Positions 1-5,781 of a stretch of 5,781 nt of DNA are shown one piece after another. The stretch lies in NCBI GenBank assembly GCA_002453315.1, contig DKGO01000164.1, positions 1 to 5,781 on the forward strand, read 5' to 3'. This DNA comes from Caryophanales bacterium UBA6768 (GTDB lineage Bacteria; Bacillota; Bacilli; Bacillales_D; Amphibacillaceae). Both the position numbers and the translations under genes were made by a program. Within the stretch, counting starts at the first letter, position 1; every line of letters starts with the position of its first letter. The notes beneath the pieces are model-generated. The model was not told where the DNA came from, did not search any database, and saw only the letters and a list, made by a program, of their open reading frames with translations.

Positions 1-1157
1 TCCCATGCATAACTATTCGTCAGGATATCCTTTGCCTGAATGATGAGGTACCCTCCATTAGCCTTATGTAAGTAGCCTGGTTTAATTTTAGTAAAGTTCG
101 TCGTCATTACACCCATTCGACCTTCATATTCTACTTTGCCAACCAAATTATAATACGTTGGGTTATCAGCTGTAATAACAGGGGCACCTTCCGTATCGCT
201 ATGTTCAACGAGTAAATTAACCTCATATTTCATAGGAAAATTTGCACCTTTGTTTTTTCTTAAAGCCCCTTGCAAGGGGTTCGCATGTTGTTCTGTCTCT
301 CCATTTATAAAATCACTAATATTATTCAAAATATCTGTTTGGACAGCTTCTAAATAGTCTATTACTGTTCGACATTCCTTATAATTTCGTTTAAGTTCGT
401 CTAGATGATAACCAGCAGCGACAAGGGCGACTTTTTGATCAAGTTTCTCGATTGTGCTCTTCGTTTCCTTTTCTAATTCACGTAGCTTGTTTGTAAAGTC
501 CAAAACTTTTTCTTGAAGCATTGCTGAATTTTCTTCTATCTGTTTCTGTTGTCCTTCATCTAAATTTCTAAAGTCTTCTTCATTAATTGGTTCACCATCC
601 TTTAACGGAACCGTCATAAACCCAGTGCCTGATTGTCGGATTATGAATCCAAAATCTAAAGCAATTGAATTTAATTTTTCTAGAACTTTTCCACTTTTCT
701 CTTTAAAACGCCGAATAATTAATGCTTTTTCTTTTTGATAGTTTTCTTCATTAAAGGCCCTTGGGATGTCCTCGCGTAAGCTTTGAATTAGTTCTTGCAT
801 ATCAACTTGTAACTTCTTTCCTAATCCTACTGGCAATTGCAAAATTTTTGGTTTATATTCATCCTCAAAGTTATAGACATAGCACCAATCTGAAAGCTGC
901 GCCTCTTCCTGAGCGAATTCATTGATTAACGAATGAGTAAAAGTATTTTTTCCAGTCCCAGGTATGCCAGCAACATAAATGTTGTAGCCAATTTGCTTTA
1001 CGTTCAATCCAAAATTCATAACTTGTCTTCCACGTTCTTGCCCTACAATACTTGTTAACTCTTGAACTTGTTCAGTCGTTTCGAATTCAAATATTGTATA
1101 ATCTACTGTTCTTTTTAAAACGTCGAAAGATAGTCTAGCTGTCTCCTTAATATTCAT
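1..1157 (-). CDS. Lon-like AAA+ ATP-dependent protease, N-terminal half (runs off the left edge)
   Basis: I translated 385 codons from an ATG at 1157; the frame stays open to the left edge, so the C-terminal part, where this family carries its Ser-Lys protease domain, is outside the window. A Walker A motif GIPGTGKNT lies at residues 64-72, after the segment TSIVGQERGRQVMNFGL, which is typical of Lon-like AAA domains. Residues about 135-290 are charged and helical, matching the long helical insertion of the LonB/LonC-like group (AAA_32 type). The motif LHKANGGYLIIQAKDIL at residues 363-379 is the Walker B region, but the usual Asp is Gln. Expected full length is roughly 750-800 residues. The ATG has a GGAGA site about 7 bases upstream. 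An in-frame TTG at 1175 with its own AGAGAGGA site 9 bases upstream would add six residues. The likely role is cytosolic proteolysis of unknown targets. The family call is firm; substrate and activity are not visible. Confidence 0.85.
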   Translation of the reverse strand, partial: MNIKETARLSFDVLKRTVDYTIFEFETTEQVQELTSIVGQERGRQVMNFGLNVKQIGYNIYVAGIPGTGKNTFTHSLINEFAQEEAQLSDWCYVYNFEDEYKPKILQLPVGLGKKLQVDMQELIQSLREDIPRAFNEENYQKEKALIIRRFKEKSGKVLEKLNSIALDFGFIIRQSGTGFMTVPLKDGEPINEEDFRNLDEGQQKQIEENSAMLQEKVLDFTNKLRELEKETKSTIEKLDQKVALVAAGYHLDELKRNYKECRTVIDYLEAVQTDILNNISDFINGETEQHANPLQGALRKNKGANFPMKYEVNLLVEHSDTEGAPVITADNPTYYNLVGKVEYEGRMGVMTTNFTKIKPGYLHKANGGYLIIQAKDILTNSYAW

Positions 1158-1196
1158 CGTTTCATCTCCGTTCAACGAAAAGTTTCCTCTCTTTAA

Positions 1197-1225
1197 ATCT
1201 TATCTGTTTTCTTATTTACTGTGAA
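1197..1225 (-). promoter_or_regulatory. Candidate sigma-A promoter of the Lon-like protease gene
   Basis: On the minus strand, TTCACA (1225-1220, 5 of 6 matches to TTGACA) is followed after 17 bases by TAAGAT (1202-1197, 4 of 6 matches to TATAAT). Transcription would begin near 1190, giving a leader of about 33 bases that contains both candidate ribosome binding sites. This was found by eye only. A perfect TATAAT at 1266-1261 without a convincing -35 is an alternative or additional promoter. Confidence 0.4.
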
Positions 1226-1248
1226 GGAAAGTCTTGTTGTTTCTACAA

Positions 1249-1266
1249 ATGAAAGCGCATATTATA
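1249..1266 (-). promoter_or_regulatory. Perfect TATAAT -10 box overlapping a cre-like site
   Basis: TATAAT is present on the minus strand at 1266-1261, just downstream of the terminator hairpin. The bases 17 upstream of it, inside the hairpin, do not form a good -35. Overlapping it, plus-strand 1249-1263 reads ATGAAAGCGCATATT. This fits the degenerate catabolite-responsive element WTGNAANCGNWNNCW at all but the penultimate position. A CcpA site at the start of transcription would repress the Lon-like gene. Low-complexity AT-rich spacers give such matches by chance, so this is tentative. Confidence 0.25.
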
Positions 1267-1275
1267 CGTTTTGAA

Positions 1276-1318
1276 AAATAAACATGTGCCACAATTGAAT
1301 TGTGGCACATGTTTATTT
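1276..1318 (-). terminator. Rho-independent terminator of the MMPL / heptad-repeat protein operon
   Basis: Arms 1276-1296 and 1298-1318 are perfectly complementary over 21 base pairs around a single central base at 1297. The GC-richest part of the stem is GTGCCAC/GTGGCAC. Read on the minus strand, the stem runs into TTTATTTTTC, a good U-tract, and it begins 8 bases after the TAA of the heptad-repeat gene at 1327. Read on the plus strand, the following sequence is less T-rich and no plus-strand gene ends here, so the minus strand is the working orientation. Confidence 0.85.
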
Positions 1319-1326
1319 AATGTTAA

Positions 1327-2907
1327 TTATTTAAAAAGCTCGAGAAAACGACTCCAAAAGCTTTTTTCCTCTTTTTCAACTTCCTTGGTTTCCTTTTGCT
1401 CCTTTATTTCAATACTTTCAGTTTTGAGCACAAATTGGACAACTTCGACATCTTTATTTTGTTCTGAGACAAACGATACCGGGGCAAAATCCGCGAAATC
1501 ATACGCTTGCAGTTGCTCCTCTATCTCTGATTTCATTTGACCTGGTAAATTACTAGTAGAGTCTCGCAACTCCTTTGTTCCTTTTTGAAGCTCACTTGCT
1601 CCGTCATGGAGTGATGAGGTTCCACCTGACAATTGTTGGATACCATTATCTAGTTGCTTATAAGAGCTAGCTAGTGAATTTACTCCTTCTGTATAGTGAG
1701 TTAAGCCACGGTGCAAAGGTTCATACTCTGAAGCCAAGGTAGATAGTCCTTCATGCAATTCCGTTAAGGCATCCAATTGGTTCAAGCTTTCTATACCGCT
1801 TTCAATTGCTTTTGCTATTTCTTTTAGTGCAACAATGTTCTCGTCTCGTACTCCATCAATATTCTCTAAATTGCTTGCGATATCACGAAGTCCTTTAGAT
1901 AACTTTTTAAACTCTGTTAAGTCTGGTAGTTCAGGAGCTTGCTGCATTGAATTATTTATTTGCTTGAGAGCTTCGTTAATTTGTTCAGAGCCGTTAACGA
2001 TTTCTCCAGAAGACTGATTCAAGTCTTTGATCCCTTTTCGATAGTCAGTTGAACCTTTACTCAGCTTTTTGGCACCAGAATCTAGTTCTTGTATACCTTT
2101 ATTCAGTTCGGTAACCCCTGAGTGTACTTCGCCAATTCCGTCAGACAGTGATTGCATATTTTTTGACATGCTGCCGAAATCTGGATCTTCCATTGCTATA
2201 TTGGCTGGGATAGCCATAATCTCGATCGGATCTAGCTCTAAATTAGTAACATTCGCTGATATAATCAAGTCTTCTTCCTGTTCAGGCATAATAGAAAATG
2301 CAATTTGTTTATTTTTCCCTGCATTCGCTTCCGTCCCTTTTGGGGCATGAATGTTATCGAAAATTAATGGATTGAGTGTGAGTGAAATTTGTAACAAATA
2401 GTTCTCAAAAAACAGAGGATTTACACTCGGATTTTGAGTTGTTGAAATTTGAATTTCAAGGGCACCATGTTGTCCAGCTAATTCATCTGCATTTACTTCA
2501 CGACCATCTAATAAATAAGCAATCGAGATATCCCATGGTAGAGACTGGCCTTCCAACTCCCCTTGATAATAATACTCTTTTTCCTTTGCTTGAAAGTACA
2601 CTTTATCTCCAACCTGTTCTATATCGGACAAGTCGGTCAAGTTTCTCATCTTTGTATACTCGCCATAATCTACAATTTCACCTTTATCTTTAATACGAAA
2701 AGTATTGACGACGTACATGTTTTCTATCTTACCATTTACATCTAAATTTCCATAAATCACTTCATCCTTCGAGGAATATGCTCCTTGTTCGACCTTCTTG
2801 TTATAGTTTTCCTCGTCAATGGTTTCTTTAGAGGAAGCTATAAAAGGAAGAGAGACAAACATAAGCAAACCACTTATTATAATGAATACCATTTTTTTTA
2901 TTTGCAA
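1327..2907 (-). CDS. Exported heptad-repeat (YhgE/Pip-like) protein, putative partner of the MMPL transporter
   Basis: This is a 526-residue protein. Residues 1-26 form a signal peptide or N-terminal anchor: MQIKK, a hydrophobic run to about 23, then a possible cleavage site after ASS, with no lipobox. Residues about 45-235 form a beta-rich domain beginning DEVIYGNLDVNG, a type I associate with YhgE/Pip-like partners of MMPL pumps. Two blocks of Leu-x-x-Gly heptads follow. The first has Gly at 257, 264, 271, 278, 285, 292 and 306; the second, at about 384-457, has Gly at 387, 401, 408, 422, 429, 436 and 443. The tail has SFVSEQNKDVEVVQFVLKT and an amphipathic end SFWSRFLELFK. Unlike classical YhgE/Pip proteins it has no C-terminal membrane helices. 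The TTG start is chosen because GGGGAG lies 7 bases upstream; the first in-frame ATG would remove the basic start of the signal. It begins four bases after the transporter, so the two are almost certainly co-transcribed. A role as extracytoplasmic subunit is inference. Confidence 0.8.
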   Translation of the reverse strand: MQIKKMVFIIISGLLMFVSLPFIASSKETIDEENYNKKVEQGAYSSKDEVIYGNLDVNGKIENMYVVNTFRIKDKGEIVDYGEYTKMRNLTDLSDIEQVGDKVYFQAKEKEYYYQGELEGQSLPWDISIAYLLDGREVNADELAGQHGALEIQISTTQNPSVNPLFFENYLLQISLTLNPLIFDNIHAPKGTEANAGKNKQIAFSIMPEQEEDLIISANVTNLELDPIEIMAIPANIAMEDPDFGSMSKNMQSLSDGIGEVHSGVTELNKGIQELDSGAKKLSKGSTDYRKGIKDLNQSSGEIVNGSEQINEALKQINNSMQQAPELPDLTEFKKLSKGLRDIASNLENIDGVRDENIVALKEIAKAIESGIESLNQLDALTELHEGLSTLASEYEPLHRGLTHYTEGVNSLASSYKQLDNGIQQLSGGTSSLHDGASELQKGTKELRDSTSNLPGQMKSEIEEQLQAYDFADFAPVSFVSEQNKDVEVVQFVLKTESIEIKEQKETKEVEKEEKSFWSRFLELFK

Positions 2908-2911
2908 ATCA

Positions 2912-4969
2912 TCACTCCCCTTTATAATAGTTTGATTTCCAAGTTGTTTTTCCGATCAAGCGATCAAACGCAATAAGTAGTGCTGGTAGGAAAAGAACGA
3001 CTAATCCGAACGCTAACAATGTCCCTCGACCTAGCAGAAGCCCAATCGACGATATAATCGGGTCTGATGATGTTAACCATAAGATGAAGCCAACACTAGA
3101 TAGAATTGAAGCGGGAACAGCAATTGAGAATATTTTTTCGTCAATTGTTTGCTTAATTGCAGCGATTGCGCCCATTTCCTTCCGCCTGTTCGTATAGTCT
3201 TCAGCAAATAAAATCGCATAATCGACTGTTGCTGCAAGCTGTACAATACTAATAATTAAATATCCGATATAGACAAGAGGATCGGCAGTAAAATAAGGGA
3301 CGGCTAAGTTAACCCATACAGAAGCCTGAATTGTTAATAACAATACAACTGGAAAGGACAGTGAGCGAAATGTTACAAGCAACACTAAGGCAATCGTTAC
3401 AACGGTTAATATATTAACGAGCGTATTGTCTTTTTCTACGATGTGTTTCATGTCATATAACGTAATACTTTCTCCCGTAGCGAAATAGTCATCACCATAA
3501 TACTTGGAAGTCATTGTTCTCACTTTTTCTACTAGAGAAAATGCTTCCTCTCCCTCGGTATTTGTTGTTGTATTTACGATAATTCGACTGTAATTTTCCG
3601 AAAAAAATTGCTCCCTCACCGATTCAGTCAAATATTCGGGCGGAATAGCGGTGCCGACTGTTCCCGTATAAGAAACAGTGCTTTTTACATGACTAAGCTT
3701 ATTAAGTTCTTCTACTAATCCTTCTTCCCTAGCTAGATCCCCTTTTGGAACTAATAAAACCATCGGCGTAAACTTTCCGAATACTTCTTCGATCTGGTTA
3801 CCATCCTCTCCAGCTCGTGTATCGTCAGGTAGATCTCCCATTCCATATATAAAATTCGTCTTACTTTGTGCAAGAAATGCAGGAACGATGAGTAGTAAGA
3901 TTATGAGCATCATAGGGACACGTAGTTTAAGAAGATATTTTCCTAAGTTATACTTATTCGGCAGAAAGGGCCTATGATGTGTTTTATCAATCCAATGGTA
4001 GAACAATAATGTCAATGCTGGAAGAAAAATCATCACACTAAGAAAACTAAGTAAAATTCCTTTCACTAAGTTAAGACCTAAATCAGCGCCAATTTCAAAT
4101 TCCATAAACGTAAGTGCCATAAATCCAAAAAATGTTGTCGACGCGCTTGCGGCAATTGCTGGGAATGATCGCTTGATCGCTAGCTTCATCGCCTCTTGTT
4201 TATCTTCCATCTTTTGCCTATAGTCATCAAAGCTATGTAATAAAAATATGGCATAATCTAGTGATACGGCCAACTGAAGAATAGGTGCGACTGCTTGTGA
4301 TATAAAGGATATTTCTCCAATGAATATATTCGTACCAAGGTTGATTAAAACAGATACTCCAATCGCAATTAAAAGAAACACTGGTTCGATCCAAGCTTTC
4401 GTTGAAAGCAAAAGAATTAATATAACGATCGGTATTAGGATAGCGGCCGCATTGAAAGACTCTTGACCTGTCGCTTTTTGTGAAAATGCAGTATCTAGTG
4501 CATCCCCTGACATCGCATTATCTTTACCAATGACTTCATAGATGGCATCTGTTGCTTCAACTTCTTTTCCTTCTTCAACATTAAAGGTGAATAGCGCATT
4601 GTCATTTTTATAATACGTTTCGACAGTATCCGTATCAGCTATTTCTACAGGCGTCTTAATGTCGATTACATCATCTAACCACATCAACTCTGAGACACCG
4701 TCAATTGCCTCGATGTCTTTCTTAAAGGCGAGTGCTTCCTGAATGCTTACGTCTTTGACCATGACACGTGTATTTGCTACACCTTCATTAAATTCTTCCT
4801 CCATAACATCCATTGCTTCAGTAGATGGGGCATTTTTCGGCAAATAGTCGATCATATTATAATTTACTGGGACCCCAAACTGTACAACGGCACTTACAAT
4901 CGCAAGAATGGTAAATGTAATAACAACTGATTTTTTATGATTTAAAATTCGAGTGATTAAGTTATCTAT
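2912..4969 (-). CDS. MMPL-family RND-superfamily transporter with a probable non-canonical ATA start
   Basis: The protein has 685 residues counted from ATA at 4969, or 647 from the first ATG at 4855. The architecture is a duplicated RND half: one helix, an extracytoplasmic loop, five helices, then the same again, giving 12 helices. TM1 is at about residues 14-34, the first loop at 35-170, TM2-TM6 at 173-325, TM7 at 348-368, the second loop at 370-515, and TM8-TM12 at 516-668. The Asp-Tyr pairs of MMPL proton-relay sites are present in TM4 (VSLDYAIFLLH, D238-Y239) and TM10 (ATVDYAILFAEDY, D583-Y584), so proton-driven export is plausible. The first loop opens with VNYNMIDYLPKNAPST, and the first ATG is the Met inside this motif, so starting there would delete TM1. 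The frame upstream is open to TAG at 4987-4985 and has no ATG, GTG, TTG or CTG. ATA at 4969 has GAGAGGAAG about nine bases upstream. The substrate is unknown. The family is certain; the start is inferred. Confidence 0.9.
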   Translation of the reverse strand: MDNLITRILNHKKSVVITFTILAIVSAVVQFGVPVNYNMIDYLPKNAPSTEAMDVMEEEFNEGVANTRVMVKDVSIQEALAFKKDIEAIDGVSELMWLDDVIDIKTPVEIADTDTVETYYKNDNALFTFNVEEGKEVEATDAIYEVIGKDNAMSGDALDTAFSQKATGQESFNAAAILIPIVILILLLSTKAWIEPVFLLIAIGVSVLINLGTNIFIGEISFISQAVAPILQLAVSLDYAIFLLHSFDDYRQKMEDKQEAMKLAIKRSFPAIAASASTTFFGFMALTFMEFEIGADLGLNLVKGILLSFLSVMIFLPALTLLFYHWIDKTHHRPFLPNKYNLGKYLLKLRVPMMLIILLLIVPAFLAQSKTNFIYGMGDLPDDTRAGEDGNQIEEVFGKFTPMVLLVPKGDLAREEGLVEELNKLSHVKSTVSYTGTVGTAIPPEYLTESVREQFFSENYSRIIVNTTTNTEGEEAFSLVEKVRTMTSKYYGDDYFATGESITLYDMKHIVEKDNTLVNILTVVTIALVLLVTFRSLSFPVVLLLTIQASVWVNLAVPYFTADPLVYIGYLIISIVQLAATVDYAILFAEDYTNRRKEMGAIAAIKQTIDEKIFSIAVPASILSSVGFILWLTSSDPIISSIGLLLGRGTLLAFGLVVLFLPALLIAFDRLIGKTTWKSNYYKGE
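2915..2920 (-). promoter_or_regulatory. Ribosome binding site that sets the TTG start of the heptad-repeat protein
   Basis: GGGGAG at 2920-2915 lies within the last codons of the transporter gene, seven bases before TTG at 2907. The nearby ATG at 2912 overlaps the transporter stop but reads only ATG ATT TGC AAA TAA, so it is not the start. The layout suggests translational coupling between the two genes. Confidence 0.75.
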
Positions 4970-4976
4970 AAGTGCT

Positions 4977-4985
4977 CTTCCTCTC
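4977..4985 (-). promoter_or_regulatory. Ribosome binding site upstream of the transporter's ATA codon
   Basis: GAGAGGAAG on the minus strand ends about nine bases before ATA at 4969-4967, the usual Shine-Dalgarno spacing in Bacillales. It starts on the last base of the in-frame TAG at 4987-4985, so translation cannot begin further upstream. No comparable purine-rich site precedes the ATG at 4855. This site is the main argument for the longer protein. Confidence 0.7.
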
Positions 4986-5026
4986 TAAAAACAATCCTAC
5001 ATAAAATTTATTAACCGATAAAGATA

Positions 5027-5055
5027 AGTTTACTCCCAATTTAAAAGGTTTTCAA
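5027..5055 (-). promoter_or_regulatory. Candidate sigma-A promoter of the transporter operon
   Basis: TTGAAA (5055-5050, 5 of 6 matches to TTGACA), a 17-base spacer, and TAAACT (5032-5027, 4 of 6 matches to TATAAT) occur on the minus strand. Transcription would start near 5020 and leave a leader of about 50 bases before the ribosome binding site and ATA codon. The spacing is ideal, but the assignment is by eye. Confidence 0.5.
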
Positions 5056-5202
5056 AGAAATTTCACTTAAGTTGTATTTGAATAGAAGGGGTTTTCTGAA
5101 GGTTTGTTATTTTCGTCACAATTCTAAATACTGGGCGGTCAATTCATACGAGTTTTAGGAGCTTAATCAAATTGCTAAAGCTTTCCAAGTTTTAATGAGT
5201 AG

Positions 5203-5781
5203 TTACCCCCATCTCTCTTTTAATAATTGTAATTCCTTTTCATGTGAAACTTCTTTTTGTGGTGTTTCCAATATGAGTGGAATGTTCTTAAGTTGAGGAG
5301 TTTGAATGAGCTGTTCAAATTGTGAGCTTTGGATATATCCTTGTCCAAAAATTGGCGCATGTCGATCCTTTCCTGAACGTACGGGATACTTTGAATTATT
5401 TAAATGAATGACTTCTAACGCTTTAAAGTAGCCGAGCCGCAATCCACTATTAAGCAATTTATCCCAATTTTCACCCGTCCATAATCCGCTAGCAAATGCA
5501 TGGCACGTGTCAAAGCAGAAGCCGACTTTGTTTGGATACGTGCAGAGTTTACGAACTTGTACTAGTTCTTCCAATGTCGTTCCGAACGCACTAGGTAGTC
5601 CAGCATTATTTTCAAGAAGCAGCTTCGCATTCCCTTTCCATTCACTTAACACTTCATTTAGCATTTCAATGATGAGTTGATAGTTTTCAATCACGGTTAA
5701 ATGATGATTCAAATTTCCAAAATGAATGACAACTCCGATCGAGCCACAAGCTTCCGCAATGGTCAGATCGTTTAGTAATGA
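5203..5781 (-). CDS. nfo: Endonuclease IV (deoxyribonuclease IV) family AP endonuclease, C-terminal part (runs off the right edge)
   Basis: The frame is open from the right edge (first codon 5781-5779) to TAA at 5205-5203, giving 192 visible residues of a family of about 270-300. The N-terminus lies outside the window, and the TTG at 5712 is internal rather than a start. The family cleaves DNA 5' to abasic sites using a trinuclear zinc centre in a TIM barrel. The metal ligands expected in this part are all present: His in VVIHFGN (visible residue 20), Glu in LLLENNAG, Asp and His in FDTCHAFASG, His in VIHLNN, Asp and His in KDRH, and Glu in LILETPQ. Two motif positions differ from the E. coli form: HPG is HFG and HLND is HLNN. 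These resemble a second, divergent Nfo group that I recall from Bacillales. A related TIM-barrel sugar isomerase is possible but less likely given the DTCHAFASG and DRH motifs. Confidence 0.8.
   Translation of the reverse strand, partial: SLLNDLTIAEACGSIGVVIHFGNLNHHLTVIENYQLIIEMLNEVLSEWKGNAKLLLENNAGLPSAFGTTLEELVQVRKLCTYPNKVGFCFDTCHAFASGLWTGENWDKLLNSGLRLGYFKALEVIHLNNSKYPVRSGKDRHAPIFGQGYIQSSQFEQLIQTPQLKNIPLILETPQKEVSHEKELQLLKERWG

Noticed and set aside
1276..1318. The perfect 21-bp inverted repeat as a mobile-element end or protein-binding palindrome
   Set aside because: Its position just after a stop codon and the T-run on the minus strand explain it fully as a terminator; there is no transposase or second copy in the window.
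1271..2976. Several plus-strand open frames of 60-103 codons at 1271-1540, 1835-2017, 2069-2350, 2382-2693, 2563-2745 and 2785-2976
   Set aside because: They lie antisense to the heptad-repeat gene or its edges, have Ser/Phe-rich or otherwise unremarkable translations that mirror that gene's codons, and resemble no family I know.
4962..4994. Ten-codon frame from TTG at 4994 that ends across the transporter's first codons, as a possible coupling peptide
   Set aside because: No suitably spaced ribosome binding site precedes the TTG, and the peptide has no notable feature.
4997..5002. ATG TAG start-stop pair in the transporter leader as a minimal upstream reading frame
   Set aside because: It has no ribosome binding site and is easily a chance occurrence in an AT-rich leader.
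5130..5143. ACTGGGCGGTCAAT in the spacer upstream of the transporter, resembling TetR-type operators near efflux genes
   Set aside because: Only 4 of 7 base pairs are symmetric around the best centre, it lies about 75 bases upstream of the candidate -35, and no TetR gene is in the window.
5156..5202. Possible terminator after the endonuclease IV gene
   Set aside because: The best pairing (AGCTT with AAGCT around 17 unpaired bases or less) is short, low in GC and lacks a T-run, so no terminator can be supported.
5710..5712. TTG at 5712 as the start of a 169-residue protein
   Set aside because: The frame continues upstream to the window edge with clear family sequence, including the metal-ligand His of the HFG motif, so this TTG is an internal Leu codon.

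Overview
The window looks like chromosomal DNA of a low-GC, Gram-positive Bacillaceae-type bacterium. The evidence is AT-rich sequence, strong purine-rich ribosome binding sites, use of TTG starts, sigma-A-like promoters, and protein types typical of Bacillales. All four genes are on the minus strand, so transcription runs from high to low coordinates.

Layout, in the direction of transcription. (1) 5781 to 5203 is the C-terminal two thirds of an endonuclease IV (Nfo) family protein, cut off at the window's right edge. (2) 5202 to 4970 is a 233-base spacer with a plausible sigma-A promoter (5055 to 5027) and no obvious terminator for the upstream gene. (3) 4969 to 2912 encodes a 12-helix RND-superfamily transporter of the MMPL type. 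Its first membrane helix lies upstream of the first in-frame ATG, and the open frame there has no ATG, GTG, TTG or CTG. The best start is an ATA codon nine bases after a good ribosome binding site. (4) 2907 to 1327, only four bases further on, encodes an exported protein with a signal peptide, an N-terminal beta-rich domain and two blocks of Leu-x-x-Gly heptad repeats. (5) A perfect 21-bp inverted repeat followed by a T-rich run at 1318 to 1276 ends this transcription unit. (6) 1157 to the left edge is the N-terminal half of a Lon-like AAA+ protease with its own promoter region.

The central part reads as a self-contained two-gene unit: promoter, transporter, exported heptad-repeat partner, terminator. 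It is most likely an envelope export system in which the MMPL pump works with an extracytoplasmic coiled-coil subunit. The substrate cannot be read from the sequence, and no regulator gene is in the window. The flanking nuclease and protease genes look functionally unrelated. The points most worth checking are the missing canonical start codon of the transporter, the two-part transporter arrangement, and the Gln at the expected Walker B acidic position of the Lon-like protein.
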